51,401 bases of DNA, from positions 321,345 to 372,745 of the forward strand of contig QEOQ01000110.1 in assembly GCA_010279815.1 (NCBI GenBank). The letters run 5' to 3'. The DNA is from Brachionus plicatilis (lineage: Eukaryota > Rotifera > Eurotatoria > Ploima > Brachionidae). The position numbers and the translations under genes are program-made. This document shows positions 34,951 to 46,296 of the stretch, in pieces. The notes beneath the pieces were generated by a model. That model did no database searches, was not told where the DNA came from, and saw nothing but the letters and a program-made list of their open reading frames with translations. Numbering within the stretch: the first letter of the stretch is position 1; every line of letters begins with the position of its first letter.

Positions 34951-35858
34951 ATCAACAGCGGCACCAAATGCATCTACAATTCATTTTAATGGAATTGTTA
35001 AATTGAATATATCAATAGGCAGCTATCAAAGAATCTGGCCATTACAAAATGGTGATTTGGTAAGAGGAAGCTACGGAAACTTAATCGAAATTTGGGATTT
35101 ACAAAAAGGTATTGTCAAGACAAATCTGACTAGTGTTTATTCTAATCCGCATGTTTTCGGAATTTTGTCAAATGGTGACTTGATTGCTGGATACAGAAAC
35201 AATAAGGCACTTTTGATTTGGGATTTAAAAAGAAAAACTGATAATCAATTTAAAAGGATAATACAAACAAATGAGAATTTGTTTTGCCTGACAGTATTGA
35301 AAAATGATGATTTAGCAATTGGCCAAAATGATTACCCTTTTGATATAATAATAAGAAATTCTCAAGATGGACTTGTCAAAAATAAGCTTGTTGGGCATAA
35401 ATCCACTGTTTATCAAATAATTGAATTACCAAACGGAAACTTGGTAAGTTGTTCTTTTGACAAAACAGTAAAAGTGTGGAATATATTAAATGGTGCTATG
35501 ATAAAATCGATTAGTCATAAATCTGCTGTTTTTTCAATTGTAATCTTACAAAATGGTCATTTAGTTAGTGGTCTTTCGGATGGAATTATAAACATTTGGA
35601 ATTTAAAAACAAATAACACGATTGGAAATTTTTAATGAACATTCTTCTGCTATTTGTAGAAATACATGTTTGTTTGCTTTTGATAATGGGGATTTGTTGA
35701 GTGCTTCTTGGGATCAAAGCATCAAAGTTTGGAATCCATCTGATGGAACAGAAAAATGTGCATCACAGTTGCACAAATCCAGTGTCCGTCAAATAGCTGT
35801 CTTACCAAGTGGGAATTTTATAAGTTCGTCTGATTATGAACTTATTGTTTGGAATTAA
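34951..35858 (+). CDS. Copy A: WD40 propeller exon, frameshifted
   Basis: Acceptor GAATTATTTAAG ends at 34950; the first base completes the Gln codon left by the linker exon. The exon encodes seven WD-type blades ending IEIWDL, LLIWDL, IIIRNS, VKVWNI, INIWNL, IKVWNP and LIVWN. Near 35627 the sequence has five T where the duplicate at 46066 has four, so the frame breaks after IGNF (stop 35633-35635) and resumes as the 35622-35858 frame. Lengths agree: exons 422+60+908 exceed a multiple of three by one. Either copy A has lost its last two blades or this is an assembly error in a T-run. An extracellular propeller is unusual, as most WD40 proteins are intracellular. Confidence 0.8.
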
Positions 35859-37287
35859 GTCTACAAAAATAATTAAATAATTTAAAAATTAATTCAGTTT
35901 AATTGTATTTATAAAATAAGATTTAAAATTTTAAAAACGTGGTAAATTTTTTTCTTTCATTTGAAAAATATATTTGTAAAAAAAAAGATAAAAAAATTAA
36001 AAAATATTAAAAATATTAATATAAACAATCTAATTTTAAATTATTTTTTTAGTCTTAAAAAATAAATTTGACTGTAATAAAGAGCAAGTTGTCATCTTTT
36101 TATTTTCTCAATATAAAATTTTGGTTATTTTAACGCGAAATTTATTAATCTTTTAATTTTTGATGAGATTGAAGCTTAAATTAATGAATAAAGCAATGCC
36201 TGAACAAAAGTCTTATGCAATTAGGAAACATGAAATATCACCTTGATTTTAATTAATTTTTGATTTTTTTTAGAATCTGAAGGAACTTAACAAACCGAAT
36301 TATAATTTTGGTAAATAATAAAAAAACCTTCTCATTCATGTTAAAGAAATCTTAACTTACATCGCTCTAAAAATCTGCTTTAAGCTTGAGAGCGTTTAAG
36401 TCAGCTTTTTTATTCAATTTTTAAATTTTATCTGAAATTATTTCATTAAATAAGGTTCTAAAAATAAAAAATAAATATTTTTTAGTAGATTTTATTATTT
36501 AAAAAAAATATTGGAATTATTAAAATATTTTTGATTTTTTTATTGATTGTATTTAATTTAATTTAGGTTTAAGTCCCATGGACAATTTGAAATATAATAG
36601 TATAAATAAAAAAAGGGCAGAAACATTTAATAGACAATTAAATTACAATAAGAGATTGTATAAAATATTTTAACGATTATTATTAAGGTTTTTTTTCTAG
36701 GTCTTTTTGACAAAATTTTTTAAATTAAGTATGAAAGAAAAAGATTAGTTTATTAATCAGATTTTAGGTCCACTGAAAATATTAAAAGTGATCTCTAGTC
36801 AAAAATTAAATTCTAATAATTAATTTTTCTGTGAAATTTAATTTATAAGATAAAAATAACAGAAAAAAATTTTAGAAAAAAGTTTTTCAATTTTTTTAAA
36901 AATTGAAATGTTCTTTTAACTCAATTTTTCATCTCAAACATGTTTTCTTATAGCATTTTTTTTCTAACCCTAAACCCTATTCAGTTTCGCATACGTGCTA
37001 TTCACTTTTGATGACGATAAATTTTCTTGTCAGATGATAACATCACTACTGGTCTCTCTTTCTCTATCTTAAAACCATTTAGAATACAAAGGCTTGTTGA
37101 AACAAAAAAGAAATGTTGACTATTGATCTTATTTTGTGATTATTTTTAGAGTGGTACGATTTCATAGAGAAAAAAATTTTCTTAAAGGAAAGGTAGAAGT
37201 GAAAAATAACATATTGCTAAAATCATGTCACATTTAAATATTGAAAATTATTTTAAAAAAATTGAAAAATAATCTAAAATCTAAGAA
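35859..37287. other. Spacer inside the duplicated segment
   Basis: AT-rich with no ORF. At 36275-36400 GAATCTGAAGGAACTT recalls the LINE 3' terminus, and CATGTTAAAGAAATCTTAAC then TTACATCGCTC recalls the loop of the hairpin at 43650-43740. The last 65 bp (from GTCACATTTAAATATTGAAA) match the region before copy A. Confidence 0.4.
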
Positions 37288-37761
37288 ATGCTAAAGATAA
37301 ATTTATCTTTTCTATTTTTGGCCATTTGGGTGATTACTGAAATAAAAAGTGAAGTTCCATGGAAAAATTTAATTGATGGTTTTAGTAAAGATAATTCAAG
37401 ATATTGGCTTATATCATGCACTTTGAGCGGATGTTCATTTGCATTCAGTTCTTGTATGAACTGTTATGGAGAACGTGGATGCAAATCATGCATTGCATTG
37501 AGCAAACCTGAATGTGCGGTATGCGCAGATGACATTTTCAATAAAGAAGATTTGGAAACAATAAATGGAAATCAATACTTAATATGTGATTCACAGGATC
37601 CAATTCAATCTAAAGTGTGTCATTTGTATTGCAGAGGTCAGTTTTCACAAAGTGGTAATTGTGTTCGAGAGAATAATTTACCAATTTGTAAATGTTCTTC
37701 TGAATCTAGGTACAATTCAAGTCATTATTATTTTTTCAATAAGGGTAATGTGAAAATTTAG
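37288..37761 (+). CDS. Copy B: secreted defensin-like protein without propeller
   Basis: 157 codons from the same ATG position as copy A. Signal peptide MLKINLSFLFLAIWVITEIK, all 14 Cys present, CS-alpha-beta spacing intact. The linker splice is not needed: the frame runs on through RYNSSHYYFFNKGNVKI to a stop. However AG/GTACAA lies exactly 422 nt from the ATG, where copies A and C have their donor, so splicing to a downstream linker (copy C exon 2 fits in phase) remains possible. From about residue 24 to the donor it is nearly identical to copy C, although its flanks match copy D. Confidence 0.75.
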   Translation: MLKINLSFLFLAIWVITEIKSEVPWKNLIDGFSKDNSRYWLISCTLSGCSFAFSSCMNCYGERGCKSCIALSKPECAVCADDIFNKEDLETINGNQYLICDSQDPIQSKVCHLYCRGQFSQSGNCVRENNLPICKCSSESRYNSSHYYFFNKGNVKI

Positions 37762-38988
37762 TTCATTAAAAAAAAAATTTCAAAATTGTTTAAAAAATAA
37801 AACGGTTTGTCATAATTCACAATGTCTAAATTAAAATTTTCTACACCCTGGTATACAGTTTTGTTTGAAAAAAAAGGTGTGCCAATTTTTATTATTGAAA
37901 AAAAGCCAAAAAGAATACTTTTTTTCAGTTTAATCGTATTTAGTCCCAGGGATTACTTAATAAACCACTTTTTTTTAAACAAAACTAGATAAAATTCTGA
38001 AAAAATCTTTGGTTTTCCTTTTTTGAATTTATCTTTTATTGTATTTAAATAAAGTATCAAAATCATGTGATTTGATTCAAATTTTGAATATTTTAATTAT
38101 ATTGACAATTTTTTGAATATTTTTACTAAATATTAAAACCAATCCCATTAAATATTATTATTATGCCACCAAGGTCTAAATTTATTCGTTCTCACACTAG
38201 TAACCTTGGAGTATTTTGCAAGAAAAAAATTAATGATTTTGAAAATAGTATTATTCAAAAAATAGTATTTCTCACTGTATCTTTATTTAGATTAATTAAT
38301 TAATTGAGATTATTTTTAAAGGTTGGACTAAGTTGATTAACATTTAGTTTATATAATATTTTAATTTAATTTAATAAATTATGAAAATTCAATATATTTC
38401 CATTTTTATTTTCTTAATTATTATAAAGAATGTGATCAAGATGTGGAAAAGTCAATAGTTGATGAACAAAAGATGCATTTTATTAACTGATGGTTTTTCC
38501 ATATTTTTTGACTGTAAAAAAATAACAAAAATATCAACAGAACGTTTGGATAAAGCTATGTTGTATTTTGTTAAATCAATTAAATTTAATTTAGTTAGAG
38601 TGGAACAATTTTTTTTTAAAGATTTTTCATGGAGACTTTCATAATTAAATTTTTTTAGATTTTCTTCAAAATTAGATAATTTTAGTTTATTTTAAGTCAG
38701 AATTGAAAAAATTTTAATAATTTTTAAAAAATTGTTATTCTATTGCCAAAATGTTCATGACTTTTAAATTTATTGAAAGTTTTGTTATGAACATGCAAAA
38801 AAAAGAAATTTTTTAACTTTTTTTAAATCAAAATAAAAAATGCTTAACAAGCTTATTTTCATGATAATTTTCAACATGTTAAAATTACGTCGTCGTGAAA
38901 TGAAAATGACGGAAAGGAAAACTCACAGATGACTTACCCAGTGTAGCATATATTGATTTAAAATTTTAGCTTTTTACACAACAATAAA

Positions 38989-41098
38989 ATGATGAAATCT
39001 AATTTTTTTACACTATTTATGGCTATTTGCGCCGTCACTGGAACGAAAAGTGAAGCTCCATGGAAAAATTTAATTGATGGTTTTAGTAAAGATAATTCAA
39101 GATATTGGCTTATATCATGCACTTTGAGCGGATGTTCATTTGCATTCAGTTCTTGTATGAACTGTTATGGAGAACGTGGATGCAAATCATGCATTGCATT
39201 GAGCAAACCTGAATGTGCGGTATGCGCAGATGACATTTTCAATAAAGAAGATTTGGAAACAATAAATGGAAATCAATACTTAATATGTGATTCACAGGAT
39301 CCAATTCAATCTAAAGTGTGTCATTTGTATTGCAGAGGTCAGTTTTCACAAAGTGGTAATTGTGTTCGAGAGAATAATTTACCAATTTGTAAATGCTCTT
39401 CTGAAACTGGGTAAAAAATATCTAAAATTTCAAAAAAACTGAATTGATCTAAAAGAATTATTCATTCAAAGGTCATTCACAACTGATCCAACAGTTACAA
39501 CAAAAACCCAACCATCAACTTATTCAACAACAACTTTACAGTAAAATTAACTTTTAAATTTATTAGTTTTATAATTTTCATGAAAAGAGAGAGAATATAA
39601 AAGAGATAAGATGTTTAAAAAAGGTTTGGTAATTTATAATGTTAAAAAATATCATCTTAGGGCAAATTCAAAAGTATAAAATATTTAACTTAAAGTTTTT
39701 CTAACGAAATATTTTATAATTAAATCGTCATGAGATAGTTTGATTAAAACTTTGGAAAATTTCATTAACTTACCAGCAAGCTTTTATGCTCTTTCAGAAG
39801 TTTCATGAAATATTTGAATCAGAGAATTTCCTAAATTTCTGATCTATATCTAAATAAATTTTATTAAAAATAAAAAAATAATCATTAATATCATTGATAA
39901 ACATTTTATGTGAAAAATTACTCTTGAATACTTTTAACGATCATTTTCCATTTTCTTTTCTGGTTTAGTTTTGTTCAAGATTTTAAAAAGTTGCTCTGTT
40001 CTGATATTTAGAATTAAAATTTCATTAAAATTGAATTAAAATAAAAATATTTTTCAACTCAAATTTAGACTTGAATATTTTATTTCATTTAGAGAGGAAA
40101 CAAAGTTGATTTTTCCATTCTAAATTTAATAATGATTATTTAAAATAAAAAATAAATTAACTTTATTTTGCAGGTAAAATTTCCTTTTTTTAATTAAATT
40201 GTCTATTTTAATAAAAAAGTTGAATAAGAGTAGAATTAAATGCTTTGGAAATTTTTTGATACGATAATTTTGTAAAATTAAATATTATTTTATATTTTTA
40301 AAAAGGTCCACATTGAGTCCAAATAAACCTCAAATTTATTTCAATGGTTCTGTTATACTCAATATTTCAATAAGTAGTGTTTATTATGAAAGAATCCTTC
40401 CTTTGCCAAATGGTGATCTAGTCAGAGGAGGTAGAGGGAATTTAATTGAAATTTGGCATTTACAAAAAGGAATAATAAAGAGAAATTTGACCAGTGTGTA
40501 TACTAATCCGTGGGTCTTTGGCCTTTTGTCAAATGGTGATTTAGTTGCTGGATATTACAACAATAAAACACTTTTGGTTTGGGATTTAAAAATAACAAAT
40601 GGTGAACCGTTGAAAAGGATAATACAAACTAATGACACTTTTTACTGTATGACTGTATTAAAAAATGACGATTTGGCAATTGGTCAGAAGGGAAATGGAA
40701 ATGATATAATAATAAGAGATTCTCAAAATGGATTGATTAAAAAGAAGCTTGTTGGACATTCTAATTGGGTTTATCAAATAATTGAATTACCAAATGGCAA
40801 TTTGGTAAGTGGTCTTAGAGATGGAATAATAAACATTTGGAATTTAGAAACAAATCAATTGATAAGGAATTTAATAGGACATTCAGCCCTTATTTGTGAA
40901 AGTAACTGTTTGCATGTTTTAGCTAATGGTGATTTATTGAGTGGTTCTGGTGACGGAACCATCAAAGTTTGGAATCCATATGATGGCACAGTCAAGTTTT
41001 CATCACCGTTACAAAAATCTGGAGTCTATGAATTAGCTATTTTACCAAGTGGCAATTTTATAAGTTCATCTCAGTCTGAACTTATTGTTTGGAATTAA
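38989..41098 (+). CDS. Copy C: intact secreted defensin-like / WD40 protein
   Basis: Exons 38989-39410 (422 nt), 39472-39540 (69 nt), 40306-41098 (793 nt); total 1284 nt, 427 aa, all joins in phase. The signal peptide (MMKSNFFTLFMAICAVTGTK) differs from the other copies, while the 14-Cys domain equals copy B. The linker is Thr-rich (SFTTDPTVTTKTQPSTYSTT). The propeller starts STLSPNKPQIYFNGSV and has six blades; relative to the seven-blade copies one blade is missing between NGNLVSG and GIINIWN. Likely secreted, with the propeller as a binding surface and the Cys domain as effector or anchor; that role is inference. AATAAATAAAT at 41142 may be the poly-A signal. Confidence 0.8.
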
Positions 41099-41393
41099 TC
41101 TTAAAAATTATTAGAATCATATTTAACCTTTCATTTTGAATAAATAAATCTAAAACTAAAAAGCAAGTTACATTTTATTTTCAATTTAATCAATTGAATT
41201 CATTTTTCTCTTTGATTTGTTCGTTTTATTCGAAAATTTTTCACTCCAAAAAAGTGACTCAAATATTAGCAAGTTTCTTCAAATTTAGATTGCTTCTTTT
41301 CAATTAAATAAGGTTGATAATTTATTTTTTAATTCTATTGTTTCGATTTGTTAAAAAGAATTTTTTCTTCAGACATTATTTTAAAGCATTTCT

Positions 41394-41517
41394 ATTGGTC
41401 AATTTTTAAAATATTAAATCGAACTCATTTCCTATTGGTGCAAAAATAAAATTTAGCCAATCAGAAACTAAGGTTGTTTTTTAATTTTTATTTTGCTTTT
41501 CTTTTTTATAAAATAAA
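41394..41517. promoter_or_regulatory. CCAAT-box cluster with TATA-like motif
   Basis: ATTGG at 41394 and 41434 (exactly 40 bp apart), CCAAT at 41457, then TTTTTATAAAATAAA at 41503-41517. This is the arrangement of a polymerase II core promoter. No ORF starts downstream, so it may be chance, serve a non-coding transcript, or belong to a gene whose first exon is not recognisable. Confidence 0.25.
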
Positions 41518-41836
41518 ATAAACCGCCCAAAAGAAGCAAGTTAATTTCAATATCATCATGATCTAATAAAATCGCATTAGATTTTTTGTATATTTCAAAA
41601 AACAATAAAGTGATCTCGCAATTTTGTCCCGTCACGATTTAGTCTCAATTTGTTTTAATCACCGAATTTCTTAAGAACTGATTTCCTAAATACATACATA
41701 ATGTTAATTAATTATATACCAATTCATTTATGTCCCCATTTTTTTTAGAACAAATGCTAAACATTTTTGCGAGATGACTGTAATCGTGAATCGTTGCTTT
41801 TTAATTAATGAATAAATATTACTTAAAGGACAGAAG

Positions 41837-41853
41837 GCGGTCATTTTGACCGC
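41837..41853. other. Short perfect hairpin
   Basis: GCGGTCA-TTT-TGACCGC, with weaker outer pairing between AAAGGA and TCCTTTT and a T-run after it. It resembles a terminator hairpin but lies in a eukaryotic intergenic region. Confidence 0.4.
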
Positions 41854-43649
41854 TCCTTTTTAAATCTTTTTTCCATAAACTACTTAACTTTTTTTTTTAT
41901 GTTCAGACAGTCAAATTAAATAGAAGAAAAATTTGATTATTTTTGATGTAAAATTTATTTCATTACGATCTAACAAAATATGATGACTAAATAAAAGAGA
42001 AGAAAAGTTAAAATAAATTGTCTTTTTTTTTTAAAGACTTTTCTAATGTACAGTGTTGTTCCGGATTTAGAAATTTACGATAATTTACGTAAAAAATATT
42101 ACTTGTTTTATTAACGTTGCTCTTTAATTAATAAATAAATATTACTGTTTAGATAGTTTCAAATTTTTCACCAAATTAAAAAAGAATTTTTAATTTGATG
42201 TTTTTTTAATCAAATTTTAAAATTTGGCTTAAAAAATGAAAAAAAATAAAGTCAATGCGATTTCTTTTGGCTTGACAATCAATTAAATGACCGTCGTCTC
42301 AAATTGATAGGATCGGTCAAAAATTAAAAAAAAATGGTCAAAAATGAACCTAAGTATTTTAGCTTCATAACATTAAAAAGTTGTTCTTAGCAAAATGAAG
42401 GTTAATTTACGCCGTTAAGTAAAATGAATATTTTTGTTCTATAATATTTGTTTAAATTATAATTTTATTTTCATTTTTCACTGAAGGTGCTAACGCTCAA
42501 TGCACATTTACAATTAAATATTAATATTTTCAAGTCAACACTTTAAATCAATTTAAATTAATTTATTTTAAAATTTAATTTTCTGATTTTATTTAAATAA
42601 GAACAATTTTTAGTTATGGTGATACCAATAAAACAAAACGTCTTAAATTTTAAACGAATTTTTATAAAATTAAAACTAAGAATACTTAAAAAGCTCATTT
42701 AATTTAAAACTGTTAAAATCTCATTGTGAAAACAAATCTGTTGAAATAGAAAACAATCAAAAATGGTTTTAAAAAATGAATATTCAAAATTTGGTCCAAA
42801 ATTTAAGCTTTTTTATTAATTCAAATTAAATAAATAAAAATTTTAATTCCAAGCTGTTTTTGTCTAGTTTTGTTCTAATATTTTTTATTTAAGTTATAAA
42901 AATATTAGAAAATAATAAGAAAATTTTTTTTCTATTTTTTTAAGTGATTAAGCGTTACTAAAATTTTTTTAAAAGAATAATTTAGTTCGAGCAATACAAA
43001 ATTTGATTAAAATGTTCCAATTTTTTGTTCTCAAAGTATAAAAAAAAATTTTTCATTTATAAAGATTGTACATGAAAAAATTAATTCAAAATAAATTAAA
43101 TAGAAATTTAAATTATAAATTAGAGTTTTTCTATCTGCTTATAAATATCCTTTTTTCCAAAAATCTCGACATTCACCTCCATCTCTAATACCTAACATAA
43201 TTTATTTTATAATTTTCTCAAAAAAATGATTTTTTTATTTTAAAATTCAAACATGTACCTGAAAGGAAAGACTAAGTCTACATTCTAAAGGACCAAGGCT
43301 CAGCCTAAATTGTTTTATAATAAATAATTTTGGTTTATTAATCCGGACAAGAGACATCACTGTTCTTAATTCACAAAATAAATTAGATATAAGGTTTAGC
43401 TAAAGTAATATTTAAATTAAGTAAAATTCTATTTTTTATATTTCATAATACTTTTCAAATCAAAATAAAAAATTCCGAAAACGATACTTAAAATTAATTA
43501 AGATTTTTTTAATTATATAATAGCTAAAATGATCAGCCGAAATCGCTGAAATAAATGAATTTAAAATAAAGAGTTTGAGGAGTCAAATTTTCTAAATTTC
43601 GATCATTTAGATACCGTATTCCCTCGTTCGATATTGCAGCCTCAGAATC

Positions 43650-43740
43650 CGAAACACAACTTTGACGCAGGCAATAAACACCATCTCGCCCATGTTAAAA
43701 CATTCTTAACTTACACCGCATGCGTCAAAGTTGTGTTTCG
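43650..43740. repeat. 20-bp perfect inverted repeat with conserved loop
   Basis: CGAAACACAACTTTGACGCA (43650-43669) and its exact complement (43721-43740) enclose 51 bp that include CATGTTAAAACATTCTTAAC then TTACACCGC. A close relative of that loop phrase occurs at 36335-36365 and its duplicate near 46775-46805. Likely a small repeat family. Confidence 0.65.
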
Positions 43741-44036
43741 AGTCTTGACCCACGTTGAAAGTAAAGATTTTTAATTTAATGGAGCATTAACAATAGAGTT
43801 TCTGTCAAAAATAAAAAAAAATATTTTTTTGAATTATGCATTTGATGCAGCATCACAAATTAAACAGAAAAAAAAATTAAAAATGAATTTTTTTATTATT
43901 TGATTAAAAAAAATACTAAAATTTGATTTTTAACGCGGCATTACTATTTAGAAAAATTTAAAATTGACTAGAAAAATATGGTAAATATTTTAAAAAATAA
44001 TAAAAATTAAATATCTAGTCGAAATAACTATGAGAA

Positions 44037-44243
44037 TTAAAGAAAACAAGAGTTAATCACTTGAAGTTTTTGTCTTTTTATTTTTGAATTTTTAGGTCTA
44101 CCTCGTTTTTTTACAACCCCTGCATTGTCTAGGTTAAAAATAAATGAAAAATTTGAGTAAAAATTTATAGCCTTAGATAAGGGTCCTACTAAAATACTGA
44201 CCCCCATTTTTTTTAAATTTTCTGACCCCCATTTATTTTGCAA
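44037..44243 (-). pseudogene. Coding relic with an AT-hook
   Basis: A 68-codon minus frame (no clear ATG context) contains NLDNAGVVKKRGRPKNSKIK and RQK. The GRP core with flanking basic residues is an AT-hook, which binds the minor groove of AT DNA and occurs in chromatin proteins and some transposases. The direct repeat CTGACCCCCATTT (44198 and 44222) interrupts the upstream part, so it is probably a fragment. Confidence 0.3.
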
Positions 44244-44749
44244 AACAAAAATATTTTTTAAAGTTTTAATATATCATTTAGTTTGAATTTTTCTCTATTT
44301 TTTGAAAATCAAACTAGTTTGTCTCCAAAAGTTCATTTTTTGTTTTAGGAACTTTTTCTTAACACCATCTGGTAGGTCATCGACTTGGTGCTCAAGGACT
44401 TCAACAGATACACTATTAAAATTCATTCCTCAAAATGATCTATACTTATTCTCTAATATATAAATTTGCTAATTTTTGTCTTTTATATTTTATTTCAACT
44501 AGTATTTAGTACATAGATTGCTTATTTAAGGATTTAAAATTATTTAAAAATTAAAATTTATGATTTTTTAAATCGAATATGATAAAATTTGACTGCAAAA
44601 TTCTCTTTTTTTTTTTATTATTTTAAAAATTTTATTAATATAAAAGGGACAATTTTAAGTATTACAACTCGTTAATTTTAAGTTTCTGAGGTATGTTTAA
44701 GTAGATAATGCGAAAATTTAAGGTTATATGTGTTGGTATAGGTATTGTA

Positions 44750-44863
44750 ACCCGAAAATTTCGGGTATTTGGGTATGGGGTATGGGTATGGCTACCCGAA
44801 AAATTCAGGTTTTGGGTGTGGGTATTGGTTCGGTGGGTTTTACCCATACCCACCCAAAACCTG
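44750..44863. mobile_element. Palindromic G-rich element at duplication edge
   Basis: A perfect palindrome ACCCGAAAATTTCGGGT (44750-44766), GGGTATGGG repeats, then CAGGTTTTGGGTGTGGGTA (44806-44824) pairing with TACCCATACCCACCC, AAAACCTG (44841-44863). Open frames on both strands across it are artefacts of the repeats. Such GGGTA/TACCC-rich hairpins are common ends of hAT-like MITEs. It ends 25 bp before the right copy of the segmental duplication. Confidence 0.5.
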
Positions 44864-45389
44864 AGAAAAGATGGGTACAAGTGTCTGATTGAGTTATCCA
44901 AATTTTTGCTCAAACAAGAACTTTAAATTATATTTAATTTAAATTAAAAAGTATTATAATGAACCAAAGTTAAATTTTGAATTGCAAAATTGTAAAATAT
45001 TGATTAATTTTTAATTTTTACTTCAGATAAAAATCCATATAAAATTAATTCTAGTTAAAGATTAAAAAAATTATGTTTTAATAAATTTAAGTCAAATATT
45101 GTTAAAAAATTGATAAAAAAAATCATTTTTTTGAATCTAAATTTTAAAAATTCTGATCTTAAATTTATATTTGATCATGAACTTCCAATTTCCAGCATTT
45201 TAATGCTTTTTTATTATATTTTTTTTATATTTTTTTTTACTTTTTACTTGCAAAGTTATTTATTTAAAAAAAAAGGATTTTGTCATAAATCCAGAAGATT
45301 TAAAGAGAATTGAAATAAAATTTTTAAATAGAGAGGATTTTTAGAAAAGAAACATTCAATAACCACAATACGATTTTGAATTATTTAAG

Positions 45390-46296
45390 ATCAACAGCGG
45401 CACCAAATGCATCTACAATTCATTTTAATGGAATTGTTAAATTGAATATATCAATAGGCAGCTATCAAAGAATCTGGCCATTACAAAATGGTGATTTGGT
45501 AAGAGGAAGCTACGGAAACTTAATCGAAATTTGGGATTTACAAAAAGGTATTGTCAAGACAAATCTGACTAGTGTTTATTCTAATCCGCATGTTTTCGGA
45601 ATTTTGTCAAATGGTGACTTGATTGCTGGATACAGAAACAATAAGGCACTTTTGATTTGGGATTTAAAAAGAAAAACTGATAATCAATTTAAAAGGATAA
45701 TACAAACAAATGAGAATTTGTTTTGCCTGACAGTATTGAAAAATGATGATTTAGCAATTGGCCAAAATGATTACCCTTTTGATATAATAATAAGAAATTC
45801 TCAAGATGGACTAGTCAAAAATAAGCTTGTTGGGCATAAATCCACTGTTTATCAAATAATTGAATTACCAAACGGAAACTTGGTAAGTTGTTCTTTTGAC
45901 AAAACAGTAAAAGTGTGGAATATATTAAATGGTGCTATGATAAAATCGATTAGTCATAAATCTGCTGTTTTCTCAATTGTAATCTTACAAAATGGTCATT
46001 TAGTTAGTGGTCTTTCGGATGGAATTATAAACATTTGGAATTTAAAAACAAATAACACGATTGGAAATTTTAATGTACATTCTTCTGCTATTTGTAGAAA
46101 TACATGTTTGTATGCTTTTGATAATGGGGATTTGTTGAGTGCTTCTTGGGATCAAAGCATCAAAGTTTGGAATCCATCTGATGGAACAGAAAAATGTGCA
46201 TCACAGTTGCACAAATCCAGTGTCCGTCAAATAGCTGTCTTACCAAGTGGGAATTTTATAAGTTCGTCTGATTATGAACTTATTGTTTGGAAATAA
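45390..46296 (+). CDS. Orphan seven-blade WD40 exon
   Basis: 907 nt from acceptor ATTTAAG to stop at 46294-46296, open throughout, seven blades with ends IEIWDL, LLIWDL, IIIRNS, VKVWNI, INIWNL, IKVWNP, LIVWK. It is nearly identical to the copy A exon but without the extra T. No signal-peptide or linker exon of its own lies between it and copy C. Its phase (one base completing CA_) matches the donor of copy C exon 2, so it could act as an alternative last exon of copy C, or it may be untranscribed. Intact reading frame argues for selection or very recent origin. Confidence 0.75.

Larger units (their letters stand above)
34457..37836. repeat. Segmental duplication, left copy
   Basis: Runs from ATTGAGTTATCCAAAT (34457) to CACAATGTCTAAATTAAAA (37836) and matches 44888-48276 almost base for base. 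It contains the WD40 exon of copy A, 1.4 kb of spacer and the whole of copy B. Differences are scattered substitutions and small indels in A/T runs. Confidence 0.9.
41099..44036. other. Intergenic with several structured spots
   Basis: No ORF supported. Contains the CCAAT/TATA cluster, two hairpins listed separately, a direct repeat (CGTTGCTTTTTAATTAATGA at 41794 and a near copy at 42115) and, at 42483, CTGAAGGTGCTAACGCTCAA, which resembles a LINE 3' terminus. Confidence 0.4.

Noticed and set aside
38459..38644. 61-codon plus-strand ORF upstream of copy C
   Set aside because: TTG start, AT-type composition, not conserved upstream of the other copies.
44662..44926. ORFs of 72 and 83 codons on opposite strands
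   Set aside because: Created by GGGTATGGG-type repeats; the translations are repetitive (for example RTNTHTQN).
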